DNA of 64,000 bases from assembly GCF_022763245.1 (NCBI RefSeq), contig NZ_JALEGV010000041.1:816480-880479 (forward strand). Reading direction: 5' to 3'. The position numbers and the translations under genes were made by a program. Position 1 is the first letter of the stretch. Each line of letters begins with the position of its first letter. Below are positions 16,677-24,483 of the stretch, piece after piece. The notes under the pieces were generated by a model. It did not search any database and was not told where the DNA came from. It saw only the letters and a program-made list of their open reading frames with translations. Source of the DNA: Oricola sp. Lineage in GTDB: Bacteria; Pseudomonadota; Alphaproteobacteria; Rhizobiales; Rhizobiaceae.

Positions 16677-17708
16677 ATGACCAAAACGTTCCTGATTGCA
16701 TCCCTCACGGCGGTTCTTGCCGCTTCCGCCGCGCATGCGGAAACCATGAGCCTGAAAGTGCTCGGCCAGCCGGCCGGCTCGGGCCTCATCGCCCAGAACA
16801 AGGAAAAGCCCTTCTTCGAGAGCTTCTCCGAGAGCACCGGCATCGACGCAACGGCCGAATACCTGCCGGTCGACGTCGCGGGCGTTCCCGATTCCGACGG
16901 TCTGCGCGTGCTGAAATCCGGCCTCTTCGACATCGTCTCGATCCGCGGCCCGCAGGTCAGCCGCGACGAACCCTCGATCCTGGGTCTCGATCTCGTCGGC
17001 CTCAACACAAGCTATTCGGCCGGCCGCGCCCATATGGACGCCTTCGTCGATACGGTCGGCGCGCGCATCGAGGAGAAGTTCAACGCCAAGCTGCTCGGCG
17101 TCTGGCCGGCCGGCCCGCAGGTCGTGTTCTGCAAGCCCGAGATCTCCGGCCTCGCCGACCTGAAGGGCCTGAAGGTGCGCGTCGGCGACCAGAGCGCGGC
17201 CAATTTCGTCTCCGGCCTCGGCGCGACCGGCGTTCCGATGCCCTTCGGCGAAGTCCAGCAATCGCTGGCGCGCGGCGTCGTCGATTGCGCCATCACCGGC
17301 CCGGCTTCGGCCAATTCCGCCGGCTGGCCGGAAGCCACCACCACGGTGCTGCCGATCGCCCTGCAGCTCGCCGTCAACGGCTATGCCGTCAATCTCGACA
17401 CCTGGAACAAGCTGTCGGCGGAGGACCAGGAAAAGCTGAGCGCCTCCATCACCGAACTGACCGATGACATCTGGGCCTATTCCGAAGAGCTCTATGAAGA
17501 CGCGATGAACTGCAACACCGGCAAGGAGTGCAAGCTCGGCAAGCCTTACAGCCTGAAGAGCGCGCCCGTCTCCGACGCCGACATCGCCATGGTCGCCGAA
17601 GCGGTCGGCAAGGTGTCGCTGCCGGTCTGGGCCGAACAGTGCAACGCCGTCTTCCCCGAATGCGAGGCGACCTGGAAGGCGACGGTCGGCGCGCAGCTCG
17701 GCCTGTAA
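16677..17708 (+). CDS. TRAP transporter substrate-binding protein
   Basis: 343 residues from ATG 16677, after a GGAAGG site. It has a clear signal peptide (FLIASLTAVLAASAAHA-ET) and the DctP-type fold: SGLFDIVSIRGPQVSRDE, LGVWPAGPQVVFCKPE, LKGLKVRVGDQSAANF, FGEVQQSLARGVVDCAITGP. It would bind an acidic solute in the periplasm and deliver it to the two permeases that follow. The C-terminal third is unusually cysteine-rich (MNCNTGKECK, EQCNAVFPEC), suggesting disulfides. The ligand is unknown. Confidence 0.87.
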   Translation: MTKTFLIASLTAVLAASAAHAETMSLKVLGQPAGSGLIAQNKEKPFFESFSESTGIDATAEYLPVDVAGVPDSDGLRVLKSGLFDIVSIRGPQVSRDEPSILGLDLVGLNTSYSAGRAHMDAFVDTVGARIEEKFNAKLLGVWPAGPQVVFCKPEISGLADLKGLKVRVGDQSAANFVSGLGATGVPMPFGEVQQSLARGVVDCAITGPASANSAGWPEATTTVLPIALQLAVNGYAVNLDTWNKLSAEDQEKLSASITELTDDIWAYSEELYEDAMNCNTGKECKLGKPYSLKSAPVSDADIAMVAEAVGKVSLPVWAEQCNAVFPECEATWKATVGAQLGL

Positions 17709-17736
17709 GAACGCCGCCGCGCCGGGGAGAAGCGAA

Positions 17737-18306
17737 ATGAACCATGTGACCCGAATTTCGGGGGTCATCTTCGGAACGATCATGATCGCGCTGTCGGTCA
17801 CGATCGTGGCGGAGATCCTCTTGCGGAAGTTCTTTTCGGTCTCGCTCGGCGGGGTGGACGAACTGGGCGGCTATGCGGTCGCCGTCGTCGCGCCGCTGGC
17901 CTTTCTGGTCGCCGCCGCCGACAGCGCCCATATCCGCATCAACCTGCTGCACGCCCGCCTGCCCATGCGGCTGCGGGCGGTGCTCAACCTGGCGGCGGCG
18001 CTGGCGCTGGCGCTGCTTGCCCTCTTCCTCTTCTATTTCACCGTCCAGACCGTGCGCGAGACTTTGGAATACCGCTCCATCGCGCAGACACCCTGGGCGA
18101 CGCCGCTGATCTATCCGCAAGCGCTGTGGCTGGTCGCCATGGGCGTCTTCGCCCTCGGCATGCTGGTCATCGCCGGCGGCGCGGTCGGCGCGCTGGCGAG
18201 GGGCGAGTGGCGCACGCTCGATCTGCGCTACGGGCCGGAATCGGTGTCCGACGAGGTGCTGGCGGAGCTTGAGGATCTCAAGAAGCGCCAGGAGGCGGCG
18301 TCGTGA
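17737..18306 (+). CDS. TRAP transporter small permease (DctQ type)
   Basis: 189 residues with four hydrophobic helices (ISGVIFGTIMIALSVTIVAE; AVAVVAPLAFLVAAA; LNLAAALALALLALFLFYF; LWLVAMGVFALGMLVIAGG) and the DctQ-like segment LRKFFSVSLGGVDELGGYAV. It is preceded by GGGGAGAAG. Its stop overlaps the large permease start (GTGA). The charged C-terminal tail is cytoplasmic. It forms a complex with the next gene product. Confidence 0.85.
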   Translation: MNHVTRISGVIFGTIMIALSVTIVAEILLRKFFSVSLGGVDELGGYAVAVVAPLAFLVAAADSAHIRINLLHARLPMRLRAVLNLAAALALALLALFLFYFTVQTVRETLEYRSIAQTPWATPLIYPQALWLVAMGVFALGMLVIAGGAVGALARGEWRTLDLRYGPESVSDEVLAELEDLKKRQEAAS

Positions 18307-19601
18307 ACATCACCGTCGTCGCCATCGGTTTCGTCTCCATGCTCGCCCTGATGTTTCTCGGCATCCCGGTCGCCGTCGCGATCGTCGCCGTGGGCGCCTT
18401 CGGCGGCTATCTGTTCTTCGGCTTCCCGCTTGTCGACATGATGGGCGGCGTCATCTGGTCGAGCCTCAACAGCCCGTCCATCCTCGCGATTCCACTGTTC
18501 ATGCTGCTCGGCGAATTGCTGCTGCGCGGCGGCATCGCCGACCGCATGTATGACGCGCTCGCCGTCTGGCTCAACCGGCTGCCCGGCGGGCTGCTGCACA
18601 CCAACATCGCCACCTGCGCGCTGTTTTCCGCGACCTCCGGCTCGTCGGTCGCCACCGCGGCGACGGTCGGCACCATCGCGCTGCCGGCGCTGGAGGAGCG
18701 CGGCTACAGGCCGGGGCCCTCTCTCGGCTCGCTGGCGGCCGGCGGCACGCTCGGCATCCTCATTCCGCCGAGCATCAACCTGCTGGTCTACGGCTCGCTC
18801 GCCAACACCTCCGTCGGCCAGCTCTTCGCCGCCGGGCTCGTGCCGGGCATCCTGCTGGCGGCGCTGTTTTCGGTCTACATCTTCCTGTTCGAGGGCAGGG
18901 GACAGGCCGCCGCGACGCCGGTTCCGCTCTCCGTCAAGCTCGCCCATCTGCGCTTCCTGGTGCCGCCGATGATCATCTTCGGAGTGGTGATGGGCTCGAT
19001 ATACGGCGGCTTCGCCACGCCGACGGAATCGGCGGCCATGGGCGTCGTCGTCGCGCTGATCCTCGTGGCCGCCAATGGCCGGCTGAACCGCGAATTGCTG
19101 GTCAACTGCTCCATCCAGGCGGCGCGTACCACGGGCATGACGGTGATCGTGCTGGCCTGCGCGCTGCTCTTGAACGTCACGATCTCGATGCTCGGCGTCA
19201 CCCAGGCCGTCACCAAATGGGTGGCGACCTTCGGGCTCGACCAGATCGGCCTGATCCTCGTGCTGATCGTCTTCTATCTGATCCTCGGCATGTTCATGGA
19301 CGCCATGTCGATGCTGGTCCTCACCGTGCCGATCACGGTGCCCCTCGTGGTGGCGGTCGGCATCGATCCGATCTGGTTCGGCATCTTCATCGTCCTGATG
19401 TGCGAACTGGCGCTGATCACGCCTCCGGTCGGCATGAACCTCTTCGTGGTGCAGGGGATCAGGCGCGACGGCGGATCTTTCTCCGACGTCATCCGCGGCG
19501 CGGCGCCCTATGCGGCGATAATGATCGGCTTCACGGTTCTGCTGCTCTTCGTGCCGGGCATCGCCATGTGGCTGCCGGACACGCTCTCGGCCCGGATGTG
19601 A
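18303..19601 (+). CDS. TRAP transporter large permease (DctM type)
   Basis: 432 residues from a GTG start. It is a polytopic DctM-family protein with the usual landmarks: FLGIPVAVAIVAVGA, SILAIPLFMLLGELLLRGG, ATSGSSVATAATVGTIALP, ILIPPSINLLVYGSL and the closing GIDPIWFGIFIVLMCEL...TPPVGMNLFVVQG. It forms the sodium-coupled translocation channel with the small permease. The racemase gene starts two bases after its stop. Confidence 0.9.
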   Translation: MNITVVAIGFVSMLALMFLGIPVAVAIVAVGAFGGYLFFGFPLVDMMGGVIWSSLNSPSILAIPLFMLLGELLLRGGIADRMYDALAVWLNRLPGGLLHTNIATCALFSATSGSSVATAATVGTIALPALEERGYRPGPSLGSLAAGGTLGILIPPSINLLVYGSLANTSVGQLFAAGLVPGILLAALFSVYIFLFEGRGQAAATPVPLSVKLAHLRFLVPPMIIFGVVMGSIYGGFATPTESAAMGVVVALILVAANGRLNRELLVNCSIQAARTTGMTVIVLACALLLNVTISMLGVTQAVTKWVATFGLDQIGLILVLIVFYLILGMFMDAMSMLVLTVPITVPLVVAVGIDPIWFGIFIVLMCELALITPPVGMNLFVVQGIRRDGGSFSDVIRGAAPYAAIMIGFTVLLLFVPGIAMWLPDTLSARM

Positions 19602-19603
19602 TC

Positions 19604-20263
19604 ATGCTGGAGAGCGCGAAGACGCGGGATTGCCGCCTTCTGGTGATCAATCCCAACACGAACCCGGGCGTGACCCGCCGCATCGCCGAGCACATGGCGC
19701 AGCACGCGGCCGACGCCACGGTCGAAGTGGTCAATCCGGCAAGCGGCCCGTTCTCGATCGAGACCGCCGCCGACCGGGACTGCGCGGTACCCGCCGTGCT
19801 CGACCTGATCCGCGCCAACCCCGGCCATGACGGCTACATTCTCGCCTGTTTCGACGACATCGCCGTCGACGAGGCGCGCGCCCTTGTCGACGCGCCGGTG
19901 ATCAGCATGGCACAGGCGGCGATCGAGGCGGCGGCCGCGACCGGCGGACCCTACACGATCGTGACGACCGTCGAGGACCAGGTGCCGACCATCGAGGCGC
20001 TGATGCGCAGATACGATCCCGGCCAGGCGGGCACGGTCCGCGCCTGCCGCGTGGGCGTCGCGGCGGCATCGGCGCGCAGCGCGGAGGCCGAGAGCCTGCT
20101 CGACCGCCACATCCGCGCCGCCATCGCCGACGACGGGGCAGGCACGGTGGTGCTCGGCTCGGGCGCCTATGTCGGCCGCGCCGGTGACCTGGAGAAGCGC
20201 TACGGCATCCGCTTCATCGAGGGGCTGATGGCCGCCGCGGAGCGACTTGCGCGGCAGCGATAG
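19604..20263 (+). CDS. Asp/Glu/hydantoin racemase family protein
   Basis: 219 residues from ATG 19604. The N-terminus LLVINPNTNPGVTRRI is diagnostic for the hydantoin/allantoin racemase branch of the Asp/Glu racemase superfamily. The first catalytic cysteine is in ILACFDDIAVDEA near residue 85. The second cysteine, normally in an LGCAG-type motif, is replaced: the region reads VVLGSGAYVGRAG. The protein may be an isomerase with altered chemistry, or a decarboxylase-like relative. It is the last gene of the TRAP operon, so its substrate is probably the imported solute. Confidence 0.78.
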   Translation: MLESAKTRDCRLLVINPNTNPGVTRRIAEHMAQHAADATVEVVNPASGPFSIETAADRDCAVPAVLDLIRANPGHDGYILACFDDIAVDEARALVDAPVISMAQAAIEAAAATGGPYTIVTTVEDQVPTIEALMRRYDPGQAGTVRACRVGVAAASARSAEAESLLDRHIRAAIADDGAGTVVLGSGAYVGRAGDLEKRYGIRFIEGLMAAAERLARQR

Positions 20264-20380
20264 CCGGCGGATTGTGCCTGCGCGGCGAGATGACGCGGTT
20301 CGCGGGGCGGAGCGCGCCGCGCCACCGGTTGCCTCGAACCCTCTTCTGTGGGCATCGTGAACCGGAGGGGGCAATCTCGA

Positions 20381-20764
20381 TTGAAGGTTCGGCGGCGACA
20401 CCTGTTTTCCGGCTTCGTGCGCGCGTTCTGCGTGCTGTCGCTGATTCTGGCCGCCTTCTCTCATCGCCCGGCCCTTGCCCGGGATACTGACGCGGCCGCG
20501 CAGGCCTTCGTCTTCCCGGACGGCTCCGTCGCGACCAACTGTCTGACGGGCGGCGGGGACGATGGCGGGCATGGCGGTGCTCCCGAAAGCTGCGAGTTCT
20601 GCCGCATCGCCGGCTCCGTCGCGGTGCCGGCTCCGCCGGCCGAATTCGAATATTGCACCGCGCTCGCCCGTGACTGGCTGCCGCTGCCGACGCGCAGGCC
20701 GCATGCCCGCCAGGCGCTGCGAGTCGTCGCTGCGCCGCGCGGCCCGCCCGTTTCACGCAGCTGA
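20381..20764 (+). CDS. Small secreted protein with CxxC motif (DUF2946-like)
   Basis: I choose TTG 20381 because GGAGGGGG lies ten bases upstream and the product then begins with a proper signal peptide (MKVRRRHLFSGFVRAFCVLS...ALA); a GTG at 20348 is the alternative. The mature part is short and has TNCLTGGGDDGGHGGAPE followed by SCEFCRIAG. Small exported proteins of this kind (DUF2946-like) are often found beside copper-handling genes, and an SCO gene follows 0.5 kb downstream. A role in metal handling is inference. Confidence 0.5.
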   Translation: MKVRRRHLFSGFVRAFCVLSLILAAFSHRPALARDTDAAAQAFVFPDGSVATNCLTGGGDDGGHGGAPESCEFCRIAGSVAVPAPPAEFEYCTALARDWLPLPTRRPHARQALRVVAAPRGPPVSRS

Positions 20765-20903
20765 ACATCCTGAACGCGCGGGTCTGAACCCGACCGCGCC
20801 TGCCCGGACAATCGCATGGTCTGTCGCTCGACGTGACGAAGGCCGCGCGTACCGCTGCAGGCGGTCGCGCCCGTGCCGATCCACCCTTTCAAGCGTCAGA
20901 GGC

Positions 20904-20920
20904 GCCCCGCGACGCGGGGC
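20904..20920. other. GC-rich perfect hairpin in an untranslated gap
   Basis: GCCCCGC-GAC-GCGGGGC forms a perfect 7-bp stem with a 3-base loop, 46 bases before the small membrane protein gene at 20967. No T-run follows, so it is not a standard terminator. It lies in a 200-base gap that otherwise shows nothing recognisable. Confidence 0.35.
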
Positions 20921-20966
20921 CGTCCTCGATCCATCCCTCCATTCGGAGACAATTGGGACCCCCGAT

Positions 20967-21224
20967 ATGAAAACCTTTCGCACTGCAATCTATCTCGTGC
21001 CGGTGTTCGGCTGGCTGCTTCGCAGCGCCGCGCACGGCGATGTCCGGGAGAAAGTGTTCTTTCTCCTCAACCTCATCATGATCTGGGCCTTCGCCATCAC
21101 GCAGCTCGGCTACCCGGCGCTGATCGTACCGGCTCTGGCCTTCGCCGGAACCTATCTTGCCTTTCTCGTGGTCTTCACCGCCGGCGACCTGCGCGCCGGC
21201 GTCGAGATTCCGGCCCGCGCGTGA
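20967..21224 (+). CDS. Small membrane protein of unknown function
   Basis: 85 residues from ATG 20967. It has three likely helices (FRTAIYLVPVFGWLLR; VFFLLNLIMIWAFAITQLGY; LIVPALAFAGTYLAFLVVFT) and no catalytic motif. It sits 18 bases before the SCO gene, so the two are probably co-transcribed. No family recognised. It might assist oxidase or copper-site assembly, judged only from its neighbour. Confidence 0.6.
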   Translation: MKTFRTAIYLVPVFGWLLRSAAHGDVREKVFFLLNLIMIWAFAITQLGYPALIVPALAFAGTYLAFLVVFTAGDLRAGVEIPARA

Positions 21225-21242
21225 TCGTGAAAGGACATTCAG

Positions 21243-21845
21243 ATGCGTAATCTCAGGATCTGGCTCTATGCGGGCCTTGCCGTCTGCCTGGTGGTGGTGG
21301 GAACCGTGCTGGCCTATCAGGCCGTCAACCGCGGCACCGAGAACTCGTTTGCGTCCGGCACCCGGCTCGGTGCGCCGTTTGAGCTGATCGACCACAACGG
21401 AAACCCCATCACCGAGGCCGCGTTCGCGGGACGGCCGACGCTGCTCTATTTCGGCTTCACCCGCTGTCCGGAAGTCTGTCCGACCACGCTCTACGAGATG
21501 GCCGGTTGGTTCGAGGCGCTGGGCGAGCAGGGCGAGGCGCTGCAGGCCTTCTTCATCACGGTCGATCCGGAGCGCGACACGCCCGAGATCATGAAGGGAT
21601 ACGCGGAAGCGTTCTCCGATCGGGTGACCGGCATCACCGGCGATCCGGCCGAGGTCGAGAAACTGCTCGCCGCCTGGCATGTCTACTACGCGAAGATCTA
21701 CGACGCCGACGACGACACCGACTACACCATGGACCACACCGCGTCGGTGTTCCTGCTCGATCGCGACGGCGATTTCAAAGGCACGATCAGCTATGGCGAG
21801 AACACGGCCACCGCGATCGAGAAGCTGAAGCGCCTGGCCGAATGA
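21243..21845 (+). CDS. SCO family copper-binding protein (SCO1/SenC)
   Basis: 200 residues with an N-terminal membrane anchor (IWLYAGLAVCLVVVGTVLAYQ) and a thioredoxin-like domain. The copper site is FTRCPEVCPTTLYEM (CxxxC) near residue 77, with the conserved histidine in MDHTASVFLLD near 165. SCO proteins deliver copper to the CuA site of cytochrome c oxidase or act as thiol reductases for it. The ATG follows GAAAGGA. No oxidase genes are present in the window. Confidence 0.92.
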   Translation: MRNLRIWLYAGLAVCLVVVGTVLAYQAVNRGTENSFASGTRLGAPFELIDHNGNPITEAAFAGRPTLLYFGFTRCPEVCPTTLYEMAGWFEALGEQGEALQAFFITVDPERDTPEIMKGYAEAFSDRVTGITGDPAEVEKLLAAWHVYYAKIYDADDDTDYTMDHTASVFLLDRDGDFKGTISYGENTATAIEKLKRLAE

Positions 21846-21945
21846 AAGACGCGGCGGGCGCGCAGGGCCGCCGCTTCGCCGGCGCCCTTGCGCCCGCCGC
21901 ATTTTGCCCCTAGCTGACAGGCTCCCTGTTGCCGGAGCGCGCGCC

Positions 21946-22206
21946 ATGTCGGTCAATCGTTTCCTGGGCGATTCTGTCGCCCGGACCATCATCAAGCTTA
22001 TCGTCGTCTCGATCCTGGTCGGGATGGTGATGAACGTCTTCGACATCTATCCGCTCGACATCTTCTATGCCTTCCGCAATTTCGTGGTGAACCTGTGGGA
22101 GAAGGGCTGGGCGGCGCTCGGCCGTTTCGGCGACTGGCTGATCCTCGGCGGCATGGTCGTCGTGCCGGTCTTCATCCTGTTGCGCATTCTTAATTACAGG
22201 CGGTGA
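21946..22206 (+). CDS. DUF6460 family small membrane protein
   Basis: 86 residues from ATG 21946. It has two membrane helices (ARTIIKLIVVSILVGMVMNVF; WLILGGMVVVPVFILLRIL) and the conserved family look: VNRFLGDSVART, YPLDIFYAFRNFVVNLW, ALGRFGDW. DUF6460 proteins are common in Rhizobiales and have no assigned function. It ends just before the CAP-domain lipoprotein gene and is probably co-transcribed with it. Confidence 0.75.
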   Translation: MSVNRFLGDSVARTIIKLIVVSILVGMVMNVFDIYPLDIFYAFRNFVVNLWEKGWAALGRFGDWLILGGMVVVPVFILLRILNYRR

Positions 22207-22211
22207 CGGCA

Positions 22212-22682
22212 ATGGACCGGCGTTTCTTCGTGATCGGCGGCGTGGCCGCGCTGGGCCTCGGCGTCTCCGGTTGCAGCACGGCGGGGCTTCTGGACCTTTC
22301 CGTGTCGGGCGGCGACAGCGAGATCGTCACCGGCAAGGTGCTGGCGAGCGTCAACCGGCTGCGCGCCGCCGAAGGCAAGCCGCGGCTTTCCTCCGACCGC
22401 AATCTCGGCCGCCAGGCGCGCGAGCACGCGGAATACATGGCTCGCAAGGGGCGCATGTCGCATGACAATTTCGCCCGCCGCATGAAGCGGTGGAATATCG
22501 ACCTGCCGGCCGCCGAAAACGTGGCCGAGGGCCAGAAGGACGCCGCCGGCATGTTCGAGGCCTTCCGGCGCTCGCCGAAACATTTCGACAACATGCTGGT
22601 CGGCGACTTCCGCAAGCTCGGCGTCGGCGTCGCGCGCGACCGCAACGGCCGCAATTACTGGGTCATGGGGCTCAGCGGCTGA
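22212..22682 (+). CDS. CAP-domain (SCP-like) lipoprotein
   Basis: 156 residues from ATG 22212, chosen because AGGCGG lies eight bases upstream; a GTG at 22203 is less likely. A lipobox (GLGVSGC, Cys21) marks it as a lipoprotein. The rest is a bacterial CAP/SCP domain: VNRLRAAEGKPRLSSDRNLG, ARKGRMSHDNFARRMKR, AAENVAEGQ, SPKHFDNMLVGDFRKLGVGV and YWVMGLSG. Bacterial CAP proteins are thought to bind or process envelope components; the exact role is unknown. Confidence 0.85.
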   Translation: MDRRFFVIGGVAALGLGVSGCSTAGLLDLSVSGGDSEIVTGKVLASVNRLRAAEGKPRLSSDRNLGRQAREHAEYMARKGRMSHDNFARRMKRWNIDLPAAENVAEGQKDAAGMFEAFRRSPKHFDNMLVGDFRKLGVGVARDRNGRNYWVMGLSG

Positions 22683-23588
22683 TCAAAAGACGAACTCGCT
22701 CGCCACGCGGTGCAGGATGACGTGCCGGCGCGCGATGGCCGCGGCGTCCTTCGAATAGCCGCCGCCGATGACCCCGCAGACCGGGATGCCGCGCTGGCGG
22801 AAATGGGCAAGCACCATGCGCTCCCGCTGCTCGATGCCGCGATCGGTGAGCGACAGCCGGCCGAGCCGGTCCTCGGCATGGACGTCCACGCCGGCATTGT
22901 AGAAGACGAGGTCGGGCGTCACCCGGCCGCGCAAGTCTTCCAGGACCAGCGCCAGCGTCTTCAGATAGGCGAGATCCTCCATGCCGTCCGGCAGGCCGAG
23001 ATCGTAATCCGAAACGGCCTTCACCGTCGGATAGTTGCGTTCGGCATGGACCGAGGCGGTGAAGACGCGCGGGTCGTCTTGAAAGATCTCCGCCGTGCCG
23101 TCGCCCTGGTGCACGTCGAGATCGAGCACCAGCGCCTGGCCGATCTCGTGATCGGCGAGGAGCAGCCGCGCCGCGACTGCGACGTCGTTGAAGGTGCAGA
23201 AGCCCGCCCCCTGGCGCGAATTGGCGTGATGGCTGCCGCCGGCCGTGTTGCAGGCGACGCCGTGTTCGAGCGCCAGCCGCGCCGCCATCACCGTGCCGGC
23301 CGTTGCGCATTGCGCGCGCAGCGCGGTGCGCTCGGTTACCGGAAAGCCGATGTCCTTCTCGATCGCCGCCGGCACCGCGACCGAATAGACCTGGTCGACA
23401 TAGGCCGGGTCATGCGCGAGCTTCACCCAGGAAGCCGGTGCCGGCGCCGGCACATGGAAATCGCCCGGTCCGGCCAGCCCCTCCTGCATGATGGCCTCGG
23501 CCAGGAGCTGGTATTTCGACATCGGAAAGCGGTGATCCGGCGAGAATTTTGCGTCATAGGCCGGATTGTGGACGATGGGCAGGCGCAT
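22683..23588 (-). CDS. Histone deacetylase family protein
   Basis: 301 residues of the class II-like bacterial HDAC/acetoin-utilization family. Zinc-site and catalytic motifs are present: TAGGSHHANSRQGAGFCTFN near residue 115, LVLDLDVHQGDGTAEIF near 150, and YNAGVDVHAEDRLGRLSLT near 232. Bacterial members deacylate small amines such as polyamines or acetylated proteins. The gene converges tail-to-tail with the CAP lipoprotein gene and stands alone on its strand. Confidence 0.88.
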   Translation of the reverse strand: MRLPIVHNPAYDAKFSPDHRFPMSKYQLLAEAIMQEGLAGPGDFHVPAPAPASWVKLAHDPAYVDQVYSVAVPAAIEKDIGFPVTERTALRAQCATAGTVMAARLALEHGVACNTAGGSHHANSRQGAGFCTFNDVAVAARLLLADHEIGQALVLDLDVHQGDGTAEIFQDDPRVFTASVHAERNYPTVKAVSDYDLGLPDGMEDLAYLKTLALVLEDLRGRVTPDLVFYNAGVDVHAEDRLGRLSLTDRGIEQRERMVLAHFRQRGIPVCGVIGGGYSKDAAAIARRHVILHRVASEFVF

Positions 23589-23664
23589 GGTCTTTTTGAC
23601 CTATTGTATTCCTGACAAAAAGCAATCAAGCCAATTCCGCAGAAAACAGGGGAGGATTGTATAC

Positions 23665-24387
23665 ATGAAGGTTCTGATCACGGGCGCCAGCGGCGGTATC
23701 GGCTTTGCGACGGCGTGTGAACTGGCCCGCCGCGGACATCATGTCGTGGCCGGCGTGCTGAACGCAAGCGAACTCGACGCCTATGAGGGCGTCTCCGGCG
23801 TCGAGACCATGCTGATCGACATCACGAAGGCAGAGGATCGCGCCGCCGCCGCCGCGCATGCGCCCGACGTGCTGATCAACAATGCCGCCGTCGGCATGAT
23901 CGGCCCGCTGGCGCTCTTCCCGATGGATCGCGTCCGTGCACTCTTCGAGGTGAACGTTTTCGCCACGCTCGAAATGACGCAGGCGGTCGTTCCCGCGATG
24001 CTGGCGCGGGGCTCCGGCCGCATCGTCATCGTGTCCTCCGTCGCCGGCGTGCGCGCCTCGGCGATGGCCGGGCCTTACGCGATGAGCAAGCACGCGCTGC
24101 AGGCGATGGGCTCCAGCCTGCGCGCCGAACTCGAGCCGCAGGGCATCGACGTCGTCCTGGCCAATCCGGGCGCCTACGGCACCGGCTTCAACGATCGCAT
24201 GGTCGCCTCCGTGCGCGAATGGCTGAAGCCGGAAGACGCCGCACCCTACGAGCCCTTCATAGAGCGCATGTCCGGGATCATCACCATCGACCAGATGGAC
24301 CCTGCCGGCGCCGGGCCGCACATGGCCGATCTGTGCGAGGCGAAGGAAACGAAACTCGTCAATCCGATTCCGCCCGGCCTGTTCTGA
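23665..24387 (+). CDS. SDR family oxidoreductase
   Basis: 240 residues from ATG 23665, after a GGGGAGG site. It shows the classical short-chain dehydrogenase motifs: cofactor loop TGASGGIGFATA, NNAAVG, active-site serine in VIVSSVAG and the YAMSK pair near residue 150. The missing acidic residue after the second strand leaves NAD versus NADP preference open. Substrate unknown. It is divergent from the deacetylase gene, with a 76-base shared control gap. Confidence 0.88.
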   Translation: MKVLITGASGGIGFATACELARRGHHVVAGVLNASELDAYEGVSGVETMLIDITKAEDRAAAAAHAPDVLINNAAVGMIGPLALFPMDRVRALFEVNVFATLEMTQAVVPAMLARGSGRIVIVSSVAGVRASAMAGPYAMSKHALQAMGSSLRAELEPQGIDVVLANPGAYGTGFNDRMVASVREWLKPEDAAPYEPFIERMSGIITIDQMDPAGAGPHMADLCEAKETKLVNPIPPGLF

Positions 24388-24483
24388 TCCGCCGGCGGCG
24401 GGATTGCGAAGCCGGCGGTTCGGGGATAACCAGCAAGTCTCCGCCGATCCTTCCCGCCACCCCGCATCTTTCCGGGTTCCCGC

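Noticed and set aside
20904..20920. Rho-independent terminator
   Set aside because: The stem is strong but no T-run follows, so it was listed only as a hairpin.
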